NCBI GenBank assembly: GCA_963575745.1
Contig: CAUYUJ010013880.1
Span: 50,001-114,000, forward strand
DNA length: 64,000 nt
DNA from: Prorocentrum cordatum
Lineage: Eukaryota; Sar; Dinophyceae; Prorocentrales; Prorocentraceae
Direction of reading: 5' to 3'
This document shows, piece after piece, positions 1 through 9,480 of this stretch (positions are counted from its first letter, which is position 1; each line of letters begins with the position of its first letter). The translations under genes and the position numbers were made by a program. Below the pieces are notes generated by a model. That model saw nothing but the letters and a program-made list of their open reading frames with translations, did not search any database and was not told the DNA's origin.

Positions 1-143
1 GAGAAGTGTTCCGAGTCTTCAGGGAGGGCTTGGAAAATGCTCCAGGAGGCCGGGAGAAGCATCCGAGCCTTCGTTGAGAAGGCCGTCTCCTGCTCACTCC
101 CCCCACGGGCTCGCCGCCGATTCTCGGACGGGGCCGATTACAG

Positions 144-166
144 CCCTCCTCGAAGTCGAACGCAAG
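144..166 (+). CDS. possible exon fragment with CYTH-like signature
   Basis: Read in frame this piece gives ALLEVERKF, the kind of ExExK start seen in CYTH (triphosphate tunnel) domains. An acceptor-like ATTACAG precedes it. The 172-347 inverted-repeat element follows, and after it positions 355-388 continue as FPPPPRAPELQR and end in a GTGAGC donor-like site, so the element would act as the intron. No further CYTH motif (for example YFDT) was found downstream on this strand. The match is only about nine residues, so this is a hint rather than a gene call. Confidence 0.18.
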
Positions 167-171
167 TTTTG

Positions 172-347
172 CAGTCGGGGCCCTGAAGAAGGAACCCTTT
201 TTGTTGGGGAGGGGCTCGGTGTTCCTTGATTGCTTCAAAGTTTGCCTCGGGTTTTCTTTAGGTTTTCCATCGGAAATCGACGTTCAACTTATGGGAAAAA
301 GGGGCCTCGTTCGTTATTTAGGATTCCTCAGGTCAACGCCCCGACTG
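172..347 (-). mobile_element. small inverted-repeat element, family A copy 1
   Basis: The ends are CAGTCGGGGC and its complement, followed inside by an AAGGAACC-type motif. The element is 176 bp and has no coding capacity. It is the reverse orientation of the copies at 27241, 33004, 39922 and 46995. TA follows the right end, while the left flank is TG. TA target and a CAGT start resemble Tc1/mariner-derived MITEs (family knowledge); no transposase is present here. Confidence 0.8.
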
Positions 348-640
348 TATGCAGTTCCCCCCCCCCGCGCCCCCGAACTGCAGCGTTGGTGAGCGCGCGC
401 CACGCGGCCTGCTCCCAGAGACATTCCGGAACGCCCCGAGGAGGCCGCGGCGCCCGAGACACCCTCCAGAGCCGCCGGATCTCAGAAATGGTTGCCGCTT
501 CGCGACGAGTATCTTTTGCCAGCTCTAGCGTTGCCCAGCTTTCGACCTGCTTCGCGAGCCCGCGCACCACAAAGAGCATCCCCGCCAGCCCATCCAGAAG
601 CGATGGCCAGGGGAGTTGAGGTGATCAGGAAGTGGAGGAG
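348..640. other. unique sequence ending in a dispersed repeat shared with 15.6 kb
   Basis: Positions about 545-640 match about 15615-15735 on the same strand (shared AGCCCATCCAGAA and GTGATCA). Both copies are followed by a GGA-rich tract and then a CTTGGGG-type minisatellite, so the compound block is what has spread. The minus strand reads as open, protein-like sequence in both copies (shared SGWA.GD), but I recognise no family. Confidence 0.5.
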
Positions 641-960
641 CATGCAGAAGAACGAAAGGCGGGGAAAGTCGTCATATACCCCGCGAGGGGGAGGATGGAG
701 GAGGAATCGTCGTCGGAGGAGGAGCAGGAGGAGGAGGAGGAGGAGGCAGAGGAGGACCAGGAGCAGGACGAGGAGGAGGTGGAGTAGGGCGAGGACAAGG
801 ACGACGAGAAGAAGGAGAAGGAAGAAAAGGAGGGAGAGTTAGGTACCTCGGGGATCCTCTTGAGGTCTCGTGTGGGGATGGGGTCTCTTAGGAGCCTTTT
901 GGAGCCCTTTTGGTGCCTTCAGGGCGCCTCTTGGAGCAATTTCGGAGGACATCGATCAAA
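641..960. repeat. GGA-rich tract followed by CTTGGGG-type minisatellite
   Basis: About 200 bp of imperfect GGA repeats are followed by degenerate units of the type TCTTGGGGCCT. The basic ORFs across it come from the repeat and are not genes. Confidence 0.7.
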
Positions 961-1480
961 AAAGAGGGGAGCTCCAATTGCGTTACCTAAGAACCCAAAT
1001 ACTTCTAATGTGACTGGAGTGATGATAGATGAAGTGACACATGCGAGAATGATGCTGGTGGCCGTTGACCCACCGATACCGTTGGTGACGCCGTTACCGA
1101 AGAAGGGTCCAGTAAGTACCTCACCAAGCAGTGTCTCCTTGCATCGTCAGCGCCTCGTCTACGCGGCAACTCTCCGCATTTGATGAATCGCGCCTGAGGC
1201 CACCAGTTCATCAGCTGCTGGTGGTAAGCATCACATTCGCATTGTACCAGGACGCTCCCATGCCTGACGACATATCCGCGCAAACCAAGCAGGTTCACTT
1301 CGGAGCCCATCTCTAGCATTGATGTCTTGAGCTGCTCGCACGGCGGTGGCAGCGCGGACCTGGCGCATTTGGGCGCCATGACGGGGACCGCACCTTTGAC
1401 GGAGGGTCACCGGCGGTCGCCCGCGTCCACGCATCCAGCGGTCTGAGTCAGCATGAGCCACGGTGGCTACAGTGATGATA
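961..1480. other. unassigned sequence
   Basis: No repeat, RNA or convincing coding signal was seen on either strand. Confidence 0.4.
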
Positions 1481-1498
1481 AGGATAACGATGATGAAA

Positions 1499-1552
<54 letters not shown>

Positions 1553-1643
1553 GTGATGGTGATGATGATGATGACGATGATGAGGGCGATGATGATGATG
1601 ATGCTGATGATGGTGATAATGGTGATGATGATGATGATGATGC
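1481..1643. repeat. (GAT)n microsatellite
   Basis: A near-pure GAT trinucleotide run with a few interruptions. The poly-Asp, poly-Met and poly-Ile ORFs here are artefacts of the repeat. Confidence 0.95.
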
Positions 1644-1689
1644 CACGTCTGCTATGCGTCTGCAACTCTTACAGTGTTGAGAAAACGCT

Positions 1690-3510
1690 ACGCGTGCTAT
1701 GCCCCGTGTCGGATAGCGGTCGCGATTAGGGACCACCCCCTGCGCACTCTGTAAAGTGCGTCGAGAAATTAGCCACGCCGGCGATGCTCTCGACGACCGT
1801 CACGGTTAGCGGCCGCGCTCAGAAACCACCCTTTGCAAACCCCGTTACGGCGTCGAGAATATGCCACGCCTGCGATGACTTGGACGACCGTGACGGATAG
1901 CGGCCGCGCTGACAGACCACCCCTCGCTCACCCCCTAAGGTGTCGAGAATATGCCACGCATGCGATGGTGTGGACGACCGTCACGGATAGCGGCCGCGCT
2001 CAGAGGCAACTTTTGGCGCACGCCCTATGGTGCCGAGACTGTGCCACGCTTGCGATGCCGTGGACAACCGTCACGGCTAGCGGCCGCGCTCAACGACTTT
2101 AGTTTTGCACACCTTTTCTAGGGTCGAGAATTCAGTCGCGCCCGATATGCCCTGGACGACCGTCACGAACAGCGGCCGCGTTCAGAGACCACCCCTTTCG
2201 CGCACCCTCTACGGTGTTGAGAGAATGCCACGCCTGCTGTGCCCTGGACGACCGTCATGGATGGCGGCCGCGCTCAGAAACCACCCCCTGCAAACCCCGT
2301 CACGGCGTCGAGAATATGCCACGCCTGCGATGACTTGGACGACGGTGACGGATAGCGGCCGCGCTCAGAGACCACCCCTTGGGCGCCCCGCACGGTGTCG
2401 AACATATGCCACGCTTGCTCGGCCCTAGACGACCGTGACGGATAGCGGCCGCGCAGACAGACCACCCTCTGCGCACACGCTACGATGTCGAGAATATGCC
2501 GCGCCTGTTATGCCCTGGACGACAGTCACGGATAGCGGCCACGTTCAGGCACCACCTTTGGCGCACACCCCATGGTGCCGAGACTGTGCCGAGCCTGCTA
2601 CGCCCTGGACGACCGTCACGGATAGCGGCCGCGCTCAAAGGCGTCCTTTTTGCGCACCCCTTTTTGGTGTCGACAATTCAGCCACGCCCGCTATGCCCTG
2701 GACCGTCACGAATAGCGGCCGCGTTCAGACACCACCCTCTTGCGCACCCTGTACGGTGTCGAGAAAATGCCACGCTTGCTGTGCCCTGGACGACCGTCAT
2801 GGATGGCGGCCGCGCTCAGAGACCACCCCCTGCAAACCCCGTTACAGCGTCGAGAATATGCCATGCATGCTATGCCTTGGGCGACCGTGTCGGATGGCGG
2901 CCGCGCTCAGAGACCAACCATCCTTTGCACACCCTTTCTGGTGTCCAGAATATGCCACGCTTGCGATGCCCTCGACGACCGTCACAGATAGCGGCCGCGG
3001 TCAGAGACTACACTTTGCGCACCCTCTGTGCTGTCGAGAAGATGCCACATCCTTTATGCCCTGGACGACCGTGTCCGATAGCTGCCGCGCTCAGAGACCA
3101 CCCCCAGCGCACCCCCGTATGCCGACCGGGAATATGCCACCGAGACTATGCCATGCTTGCTATGCCCTGGACGACCGTCACGGATGGCGGTTGCCCTCAG
3201 AGACCACCCCCTTCGCACCCCTTTTATGGTGTCGAGAATATGCCACGCCCGTGATGTTTTGGACGAGCGTGACGGACATCGGCCGCGCTCAGAGACCACC
3301 CCTTGCGCACCCTCTACGGCGTCGAGAATATGCCACGCCCGCTGTTCACTGCGAATCCTACACGTATATTTTGCATATGGCGTGGCATCCGTTACAGATA
3401 GCGGCCGCTTTCAGAGACCACCCTTTGCGCACCCCTTTACGGTGTTGAGGAAATGCCAAGCCTGTTATTCACGGCGAATCCTACACGCATGTCTTGTATA
3501 TGGCGTGTCG
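1690..3510. repeat. 90-bp tandem satellite, about 20 copies
   Basis: Units of about 90 bp carry the order GTCGAGAATATGCCACGC, TGGACGACCGTCACGG, ATAGCGGCCGCGCTCAGAG, ACCACCCC. Most copies hold a GCGGCCGC octamer (NotI site). Ninety is a multiple of three, so frames stay open across several units, with a 337-codon plus-strand ORF at 2435-3448 built on a 30-residue period. Several frames are open at once and there is no codon bias, so I read it as noncoding satellite. The last two units carry an extra segment (TTCACTGCGAATCCTACACG). Confidence 0.92.
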
Positions 3511-3835
3511 TGCGTATTTGTATGATGCGTGTGCAGTTGTGTCTGGACGTGTGTGTCATGTTGGTGCCCAGTATGTGGCGCATGCGTTTTGTGTGTGATG
3601 CGGCGAGCACGCCAGGCGTGCACTGACGTCGCCAGAGCGTGTGTCTTGTGTGCGCTGCGCATGTGTATGATGTGTGTGCTGTGTGGGCGGTCGCGTGTCT
3701 CATTGTGGTTGTATGATACAGTCAACACGCCAGGCGCGCACTGGCGCTTTATGGTGTGTGCGAGTGTGTGCATGCGCGCGGCTGTGCGTAGACGCGCGTC
3801 CCATGTACGCGCCATCCATGTGTTGCGCGTGGTCG
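3511..3835. repeat. degenerate GT/GTG-rich sequence
   Basis: Irregular GTGTG and GCGTGTG blocks with no clean unit. No coding signal. Confidence 0.5.
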
Positions 3836-4100
3836 AGGGGGGGGGAGAAGGAGGAGGGAGGGGAGGGGAGGGTGAGACGCGGGTGCGACGCGGCAGAGAA
3901 GCAAACCAGAACCCCACTGGGGAAGTATTCCCCCCTTCGGGAACTCCGAAAAAATTCTCCTGGACTCATCTTGGAACGCTCTGGGGACGCTCTTGTGCGC
4001 TCCGGGGGGCGCCTTGAGTCTTGGGGATCTCTTGGACCTCTCCTGGGACTCTGGGGTCTTGGAGCCGTTTTCGGCCATCGCGGTCCCCCCCCTCCATCCA
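3836..4100. repeat. GGA tract plus CTTGGGG-type minisatellite
   Basis: This has the same order of parts as 641-960: purine tract, then degenerate CTCTTGGGG units. It ends in a GCGGTCCCCC...TCCAGGTCA motif also found at the end of the 18690-19440 array. Confidence 0.6.
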
Positions 4101-4384
4101 GGTCAGGTCCAGGGGAAGGAAGGAGGAGGGATCAAGCTACCCACCCGCCCGCAAGCTGTCTAGTTCACTCCCACCCGCCCTCCCAACACAGAAGTAACAC
4201 CCGAGCCTGAGCGTGTTCAGCGGTCGTCTTTAGACGGACAGCTACTGAGAACCAAAGCCGACTCCAGGTGCGCGACACTTGAGATGCGCCACGCGTGCCA
4301 GGGGCGCCACGCGCGCCAGGCACCCCTTGGGCCCGAGCGTGCCAAGCACGCCTTGCGCGCCAGATGCGCCACGTGCTCCGAGAG
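4101..4384. other. unassigned sequence with GCGCCACGCG repeats
   Basis: Short imperfect GCGCCAGG/GTGCCA words are repeated. There is no gene signal. Confidence 0.35.
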
Positions 4385-4557
<173 letters not shown>

Positions 4558-5080
4558 ATTCTAGCCGCGCCAGGTGCACCACGTTCGGGGCACGTGCAGA
4601 GTCCGTCAGTTGCGCCAGCGCACGTGACAGCACACATCGGGAAAACATGTCGGCCCCCACCATCGCTGTCGAAAACCAATGCCCGTCATTTATTTCTGGC
4701 GGGCTTGCTCAAAGCAGGCCACGCGCCACCACCCTCGCCGTCCCTGCCAAAAACCACTTGACAGTGATCGCGGGGTGGCCGCGCATGATCCAGATTTAGC
4801 CGCGAGGTGCATGTTTTTTTGTTGTTGTTTGTTTTTTGTCAGGGGTGGTAGCCCTTCGCACAGCAGGGAATATGCTGGCACCTCGGCCGTCCCTGTCAAA
4901 AACAATGCAAAGGGCTCGCGGGCCTCGCGAGCATGACTCAAGACATTGCCCCAAAGTATATTTTCTATTTCCCAACCATCCTGTGGTGTTGGGTCCTCGT
5001 TTTGAAAAGACAGCGCCCCGCGTCTCACTCCTTCTCCCGCTGCCCCCTCCCTCCTCCCATCCTCCCCCTCCTCCTCTCCT
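4558..5080. repeat. degenerate satellite with CCCTGTCAAAAACC motif
   Basis: The motif CCTGYCRAAAACCA recurs about every 80-100 bp with decay. The last part (about 4985-5040, TCGTTTTGAAAAGACAGCGCC) is the reverse complement of about 60845-60890, tying this locus to the 60-kb satellite region. Confidence 0.5.
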
Positions 5081-5335
5081 CCCCCATCTTGGCACACCCC
5101 TCACACGTTTCGTGGCCCCATATGGAGCTCCACCGAAGGCCCCAGTGGCTGCGCTCGCATGGCACCGCCGCACACATGTCGGTACACCCCTCGCACGTTT
5201 CGTGGCCCCATGGGGAGTTGTCACCGCAGGCCCCAGTGGCTGTGCTCGCATGACATCACCGCACCCATTCCAGCACACCCCTCACACGTTTCGTGGCCCC
5301 ATAGGGAGCTCCACCGAAGACGATACCAACAATTG
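5081..5335 (-). repeat. satellite G array, locus 1
   Basis: Imperfect units of about 80-110 bp are built on CACGTTTCGTGGCCCCA and TGGAGCTCCACCGA. Reverse-complement relatives lie at 7290-7470, 24435-24720 and 59880-60790, with another copy at 56145-56330. Confidence 0.75.
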
Positions 5336-5660
5336 CGTTACTCACAACTCGTATGGTTGGGTCTTTCGCCTGGATAAATTTCTTGAAAGGGATGGGGGGG
5401 GCGCTCATCGGGTTGGACGCGCATGCTACAAATGTGGAGGCAGAGTGCGCTTTGTATCGTTTTTTGAAAAGGATGGTGGGGTGGGGACCCGAATGGGGTT
5501 GGCATGGTTCTGGGTTGGCCGGTTGAGGGAGGGGGTGTATATCAATAGGGAACAGTGATAAACCCTCCCCGAATGGGAAGAAGGGGGTTGGAAGAGGAAC
5601 CTCCCTAGACCGCCTACGCTCAGAGTGCTGGTGGGATTCTCGATTCATCCGCGCCATCGA
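5336..5660. repeat. two-copy repeat and dispersed segment S
   Basis: Two diverged copies of a segment containing TTTTTTGAAAAGGATG lie at 5370-5515. About 5550-5640 then matches 19495-19575 (AAACCCCTC..CGAA....AAGG and GGCTGGTGGGATTC). The GGGATTC end resembles a tRNA T-arm but no cloverleaf fits. Confidence 0.45.
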
Positions 5661-5908
5661 TTTGATCCTCGTCCTGGCTCCGTCTCCGCGGAATTTTTTG
5701 GGGAGGGGATCGGCCCAAGGGGGGACGCATCGACCCCCAACCGCTCCCTCCCCCCCTCCCCCTCCACATCCGGTTCCAGTTTCACGGAGGGGCACGATAG
5801 CCTGCGGAGTGGCAACAACAGAGCGCGCGAACCTCCAGCAGCATCGCCATGGAGCCACAGCCCCCGGGGGGGGCCGCCAGAGGACGAAAGGGGTCGGGGG
5901 GGGGAGTG
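5661..5908. other. unassigned C-rich sequence
   Basis: Nothing recognised on either strand. Confidence 0.3.
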
Positions 5909-6094
5909 AGTATCGTTTAGCTGATCTCCATCCCCACCAGCGTGGGCTGGGCCCCACTGGCCGATTTAACCCCCTAGATGGGGATATAGGCCGTATTCTT
6001 TGGGTTTCGAGGGGTGTATCCCCAATTGGGGGTGCAATTTGGTGGGGGTCTCGAAGGGGATGAGCATGGGGATGGGGATCGGCTAAACGATACT
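5909..6094. mobile_element. small inverted-repeat element, family M
   Basis: The left end GTATCGTTTAGCTGATC is repeated inverted at the right end with one or two changes. The total is 186 bp. TGA lies outside both ends and could be a 3-bp target duplication. There is no ORF of note. A truncated relative at 28531-28795 carries a second element inside it. Confidence 0.8.
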
Positions 6095-6291
6095 GATGGA
6101 GGGGGGGCGACCCCTGAATGATGGTGTTCCACATGTCGTCATAAAAAGGGGAGGGGGTCACAAGCCTCCCAGACGAGCAGTTTCAGACCCCCCCCAGACC
6201 AGCCATGAACAGGCGGCCTGTTGCCCAGACCCCACTGGAACAAGGCAGCACGAAGCGGACCCCCCGAAAATCAGACCACCACCACCATTAA
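6095..6291. other. unassigned spacer
   Basis: No feature seen. Confidence 0.3.
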
Positions 6292-6447
6292 CTCGGGCCT
6301 GTCCCTCTACAGGGGGAATATTCAAAAATAGTCCAGAAATAGTCCGGGGAGTATTTCGGGAGTATTTTTTTTAACCATTTTGGTGTATTTTCTTGACTAT
6401 TTTTAATTTTTCGTCGAAAATCCCCCTGTAGGGGGGACACGCCCGAC
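6292..6447. mobile_element. small inverted-repeat element, family B copy 1
   Basis: The termini are variants of GTCGGGCGTGTCCCCCTACA, continuing into GGGGGATTTTCGACGAAAAA. TTAA flanks both sides exactly (6288-6291 and 6448-6451). The interior is AT-rich with TAGTCTGGGGACTATTT words. TTAA duplication is typical of piggyBac-type target choice (family knowledge), but no transposase is present. Confidence 0.85.
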
Positions 6448-6599
6448 TTAACCCTTATGTTGCGGCATCCGGAGTAGAGACTTGGGGCCGAGGTCGCACC
6501 CACAGCGCGTGCGTGCGACCCCCTTCTCTTCGGCCCCGGGCAGGGCGAGAGGGGGACGGGCTCGGAGGGCCGGGGGCGGCAAAGAGGGGGGGTGACGAC

Positions 6600-6730
6600 C
6601 AGGGGGGTGCAGATGTCATGGCGGGGGCCATGATATCTCCCCAGATTTCACGGCGCCTCCTCTCATTTCGATGCGTCCCTGGCGCCCCCCTGGGTCGCGC
6701 ACATGCCGCTGGCCATGATTTGCGCCCCCC
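6600..6730 (-). repeat. dispersed repeat H, copy 1
   Basis: About 130 bp containing CATGGCGGGGGCCATGATAT and GGCGCCTCCTC. It is the reverse complement of copies at 38680-38805 and 50690-50830. Confidence 0.75.
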
Positions 6731-6734
6731 CCCC

Positions 6735-6870
6735 TCTCCCGGCATCGCTCGGACGTGTGCATTTTTCCTCGGCGAGAACCATCGAGGACGATCCTGGACC
6801 ATCGAGCAGAACAAAAACGCACACGGAACCGAAGACAAGGCACGGGAAGGGGCCGCCCGAGCGGTTGGCG
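6735..6870 (+). repeat. dispersed repeat T, copy 1
   Basis: GGCATCGCTCGGACGTGTGC and the following 110 bp recur, diverged, at 7475-7600. Confidence 0.7.
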
Positions 6871-6988
6871 AGCCTCTGGGGCGCCCCCCCCCCTCGGCCG
6901 CCCCCGAGGCGCTCGGAGGGGGGAGGCGTCGACCCCCCAATCGCGCTCTCTCCCCGCCGACGGGGGCCGGTGGCCCACCCGGCCTTCG

Positions 6989-7053
6989 GTCGAGCCTGTC
7001 CCCCACGCAGGGGGATTTTCGACGAAAAATAAGAAATACCAACAACAACAACG

Positions 7054-7084
<31 letters not shown>

Positions 7085-7202
7085 AAAAGTCATAAAATAG
7101 TCTACAAATAGTCTGGGGACTACTGTTGGGGTTTTTGTTATGACCGTCTTGGTTTTTTTTAATTGTTCGTCGAGAATGCCCCTGTAGGGGGACACGCCCG
7201 AC
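6989..7202. mobile_element. small inverted-repeat element, family B copy 2
   Basis: Same ends as copy 1, enlarged by an internal (CAA)n run at 7037-7085. ATAA follows the right end; the left flank is TTCG, so the target duplication has decayed. Confidence 0.8.
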
Positions 7203-7289
7203 ATAAACCCAGCCCAGTGGCGTGTGGTTTCGCTATCGGGGGTCCATCGCCGTATCCACGACGCCTCGCCGATGCCAGCTCGATGTTTC

Positions 7290-7470
7290 CCCCCCCCCCT
7301 CCTCAGCTTCGGTGGGGCTCCCTCTGGGGCCACGAAGCGCTGTACTGGGTGTGCGGGACGCATGCGGACGGTAGCATTGGAACCTTCGGTGAGGCTCCCT
7401 ATGGGGCCACGAAACGTTGTAATGGGTGGGTGGAACGCAGGGAGGCAGGGGAGGAGGGCCACGAAACGCT
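7290..7470 (+). repeat. satellite G, locus 2
   Basis: Two units containing GGTGGGGCTCCCT and GGGGCCACGAA. Confidence 0.65.
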
Positions 7471-7474
7471 GTTC

Positions 7475-7600
7475 GGCATCGCTCGGACGTGTGCATTTCT
7501 TCTCGGCGACGGCCATCGAGGAGCATCCTAGATCATCTGGCCAAAAAAAGCACGCGCGAAACCGAAAAAATGCACGGGGAATGGACGTCCGAGCAATGGT
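7475..7600 (+). repeat. dispersed repeat T, copy 2
   Basis: A diverged copy of 6735-6870 in the same orientation. Confidence 0.65.
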
Positions 7601-9100
7601 AAGTCGGGCATCCGACGTACGGCAGTCGTGTCGACGCAGCGGTGACCCCCAGGGTTGAGCGTCGCCGGTGGCCCGGAGCTAGCTTCATACAGGACGATCT
7701 GGCGATCGAGAAGCTTCCGATCGCTAAAGCTGTAACGATCCATGCGGTGTCAGAAACCAACGCACGGGTCGTTGCGACACGAACCTGCCGTACGCATGGA
7801 AAACAGATGTCTTTCGCCGTTTCGGTATCCAGGGGCCGCTTCCGTGTTCCGGGGGTGTCGAATGGCGATTCGGTTGGGGAAAGGGTCGGGATTTCAGGGA
7901 CACTGCACTGAAAGAGTCAAGGCATCGGATGTCTTGGCCCGCCCCCAAAGGGTCCTCGGATGTCTTGAAATACCTTTTCTGGCGCCGTAGGTGGGATGAG
8001 GATTGGGGAGGAGGAGAAGAGGAAGGGTTCAGGGGATGCTGTCACTGGTTTTGGTTGCCGAGGCCATCTGCTGGCAGCGCGCGCATACAGACTCTAGGAG
8101 AGCGCCCAACGGCGAGCGCTCTCAGCAGCGCGGAGGGAGAGGAAGGAAGGGGGGCGGAGAAGAGGCACGCGGAGGAGGAGGAGGAAGGGGATCAGAAGGA
8201 GGAGGTTGACAGAGAAGGGAGGGGTCTCCTCCCCAGTCTCTCCCCCTCTACTTTCCCCCCCCCCCCTTCTCTCGCCTCCCATCCCTCGGCATTTCTTTTT
8301 CAGCTGTGCGATCGCAGCTTTCCTGAGTTCTGTGATCGCTCTTCGTAAATGAAGTAGTATTTCAGATACGCAATCCAGCTGGATGAAGTAATAATTGATT
8401 TGGCTCCAGGGCATTTGGGCTTTCGGTCTGGCTGCAATGGCGCTGGTGCAGGTGCGCATGGAATAGTAGTTAGTGGATTTTCTTCCTGAGGGGATTGCTG
8501 CTAATATTGGACGTGGTTTTGCCTGGAGTCGGGTATGTTTTCGCGGCGCACCCGAGGTTGATGCTTGAGTTTGCAATTGACTGTGACTGAATCTAGCAGT
8601 TTTAAAACTCTGGGCGTGGAATACCCAGAAGAGGCCAAAGAGTCGGCGCAACAAGATATTACAGGCGTTTCGCTACATATACTGTTGCAGTTTTGCTGGG
8701 GCCCTGGAAGAGGTGCCGACGTGGACCTTGTTCCAATCTAGACATATCAGCGTCAGGACTGTTGTCGACCTGCTATTGTGCCGCGGATCTCCCCAGGCGG
8801 CTTATTCTTGCGATCCCATGGGAGATGCATTCTACATATTGGAGTTTCGCGTTGATTCATCGGTTCGCGTTCGTGTCAGCGCACACGTTTGATTGCCATG
8901 TTGGACAGAATCCCACATTTCACAACGTTCACAGGGCCCTTTGCATTGCCAGCGCGCGTCTGTGATCCCAGGGTTTGGAACTGATTCCCTGCGCAAGTGT
9001 TGATGCGGACGTAATAAGTCTTTCGGGGCCTACTTGGCTCCAACAAAAGTTTCCTTTGAAACTCGCAACCAGAAGTATATGTGTGCACGCCCATCGGCGA
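7601..9100. other. mostly unique sequence, no gene identified
   Basis: About 1.5 kb of mixed composition with a GGA/CCT patch at 8120-8280. Short ORFs occur on both strands, but none shows a motif, a splice pattern or strand-specific composition that I can defend. Confidence 0.4.
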
Positions 9101-9480
9101 TGTGAGTTCTCGCGCGCGCGCGCGCTGAGCGCTCGCGCGCGCGAGATCCCAAGACGCCACCATGGCCGCAAAACGGTTCCAAGAGGGCCTGAAGCCATAG
9201 GCGATAACGTCCAGCCGACCCTTGAATGACGGACGCCACCCCAACACGATCCCGCCATGGATTCTGGACCGTCTGAGGCCGGCCCGAAGGTGCCCAAACC
9301 GTGGAGCCACGAGTGACGCCGAGATGGCCCGATGACAACAAGATGGATCCACGCGCGCCCAGGGTGGTTTCAGAATGGACGCGCGACGGCTGCGCGATCC
9401 AAGCATGACCGGTATATGATCTCAAGATGACCTCAAGACGACCCTGACACGCCAAGAATGCTATTATTTCGGGGCCAAAA
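9101..9480. repeat. GC-alternating palindrome and degenerate repeats
   Basis: A near-perfect palindrome of CG steps lies at 9111-9145 (CGCGCGCGCTGAGCGC core). It is followed by diverged GACGCCACCATGG / GACGCCACCCCAAC units. Confidence 0.45.

Noticed and set aside
1453-1736. Poly-Asp, poly-Met, poly-Ser and poly-Ile ORFs
   Set aside because: They are frames of a GAT microsatellite; the same applies to 55596-56375.
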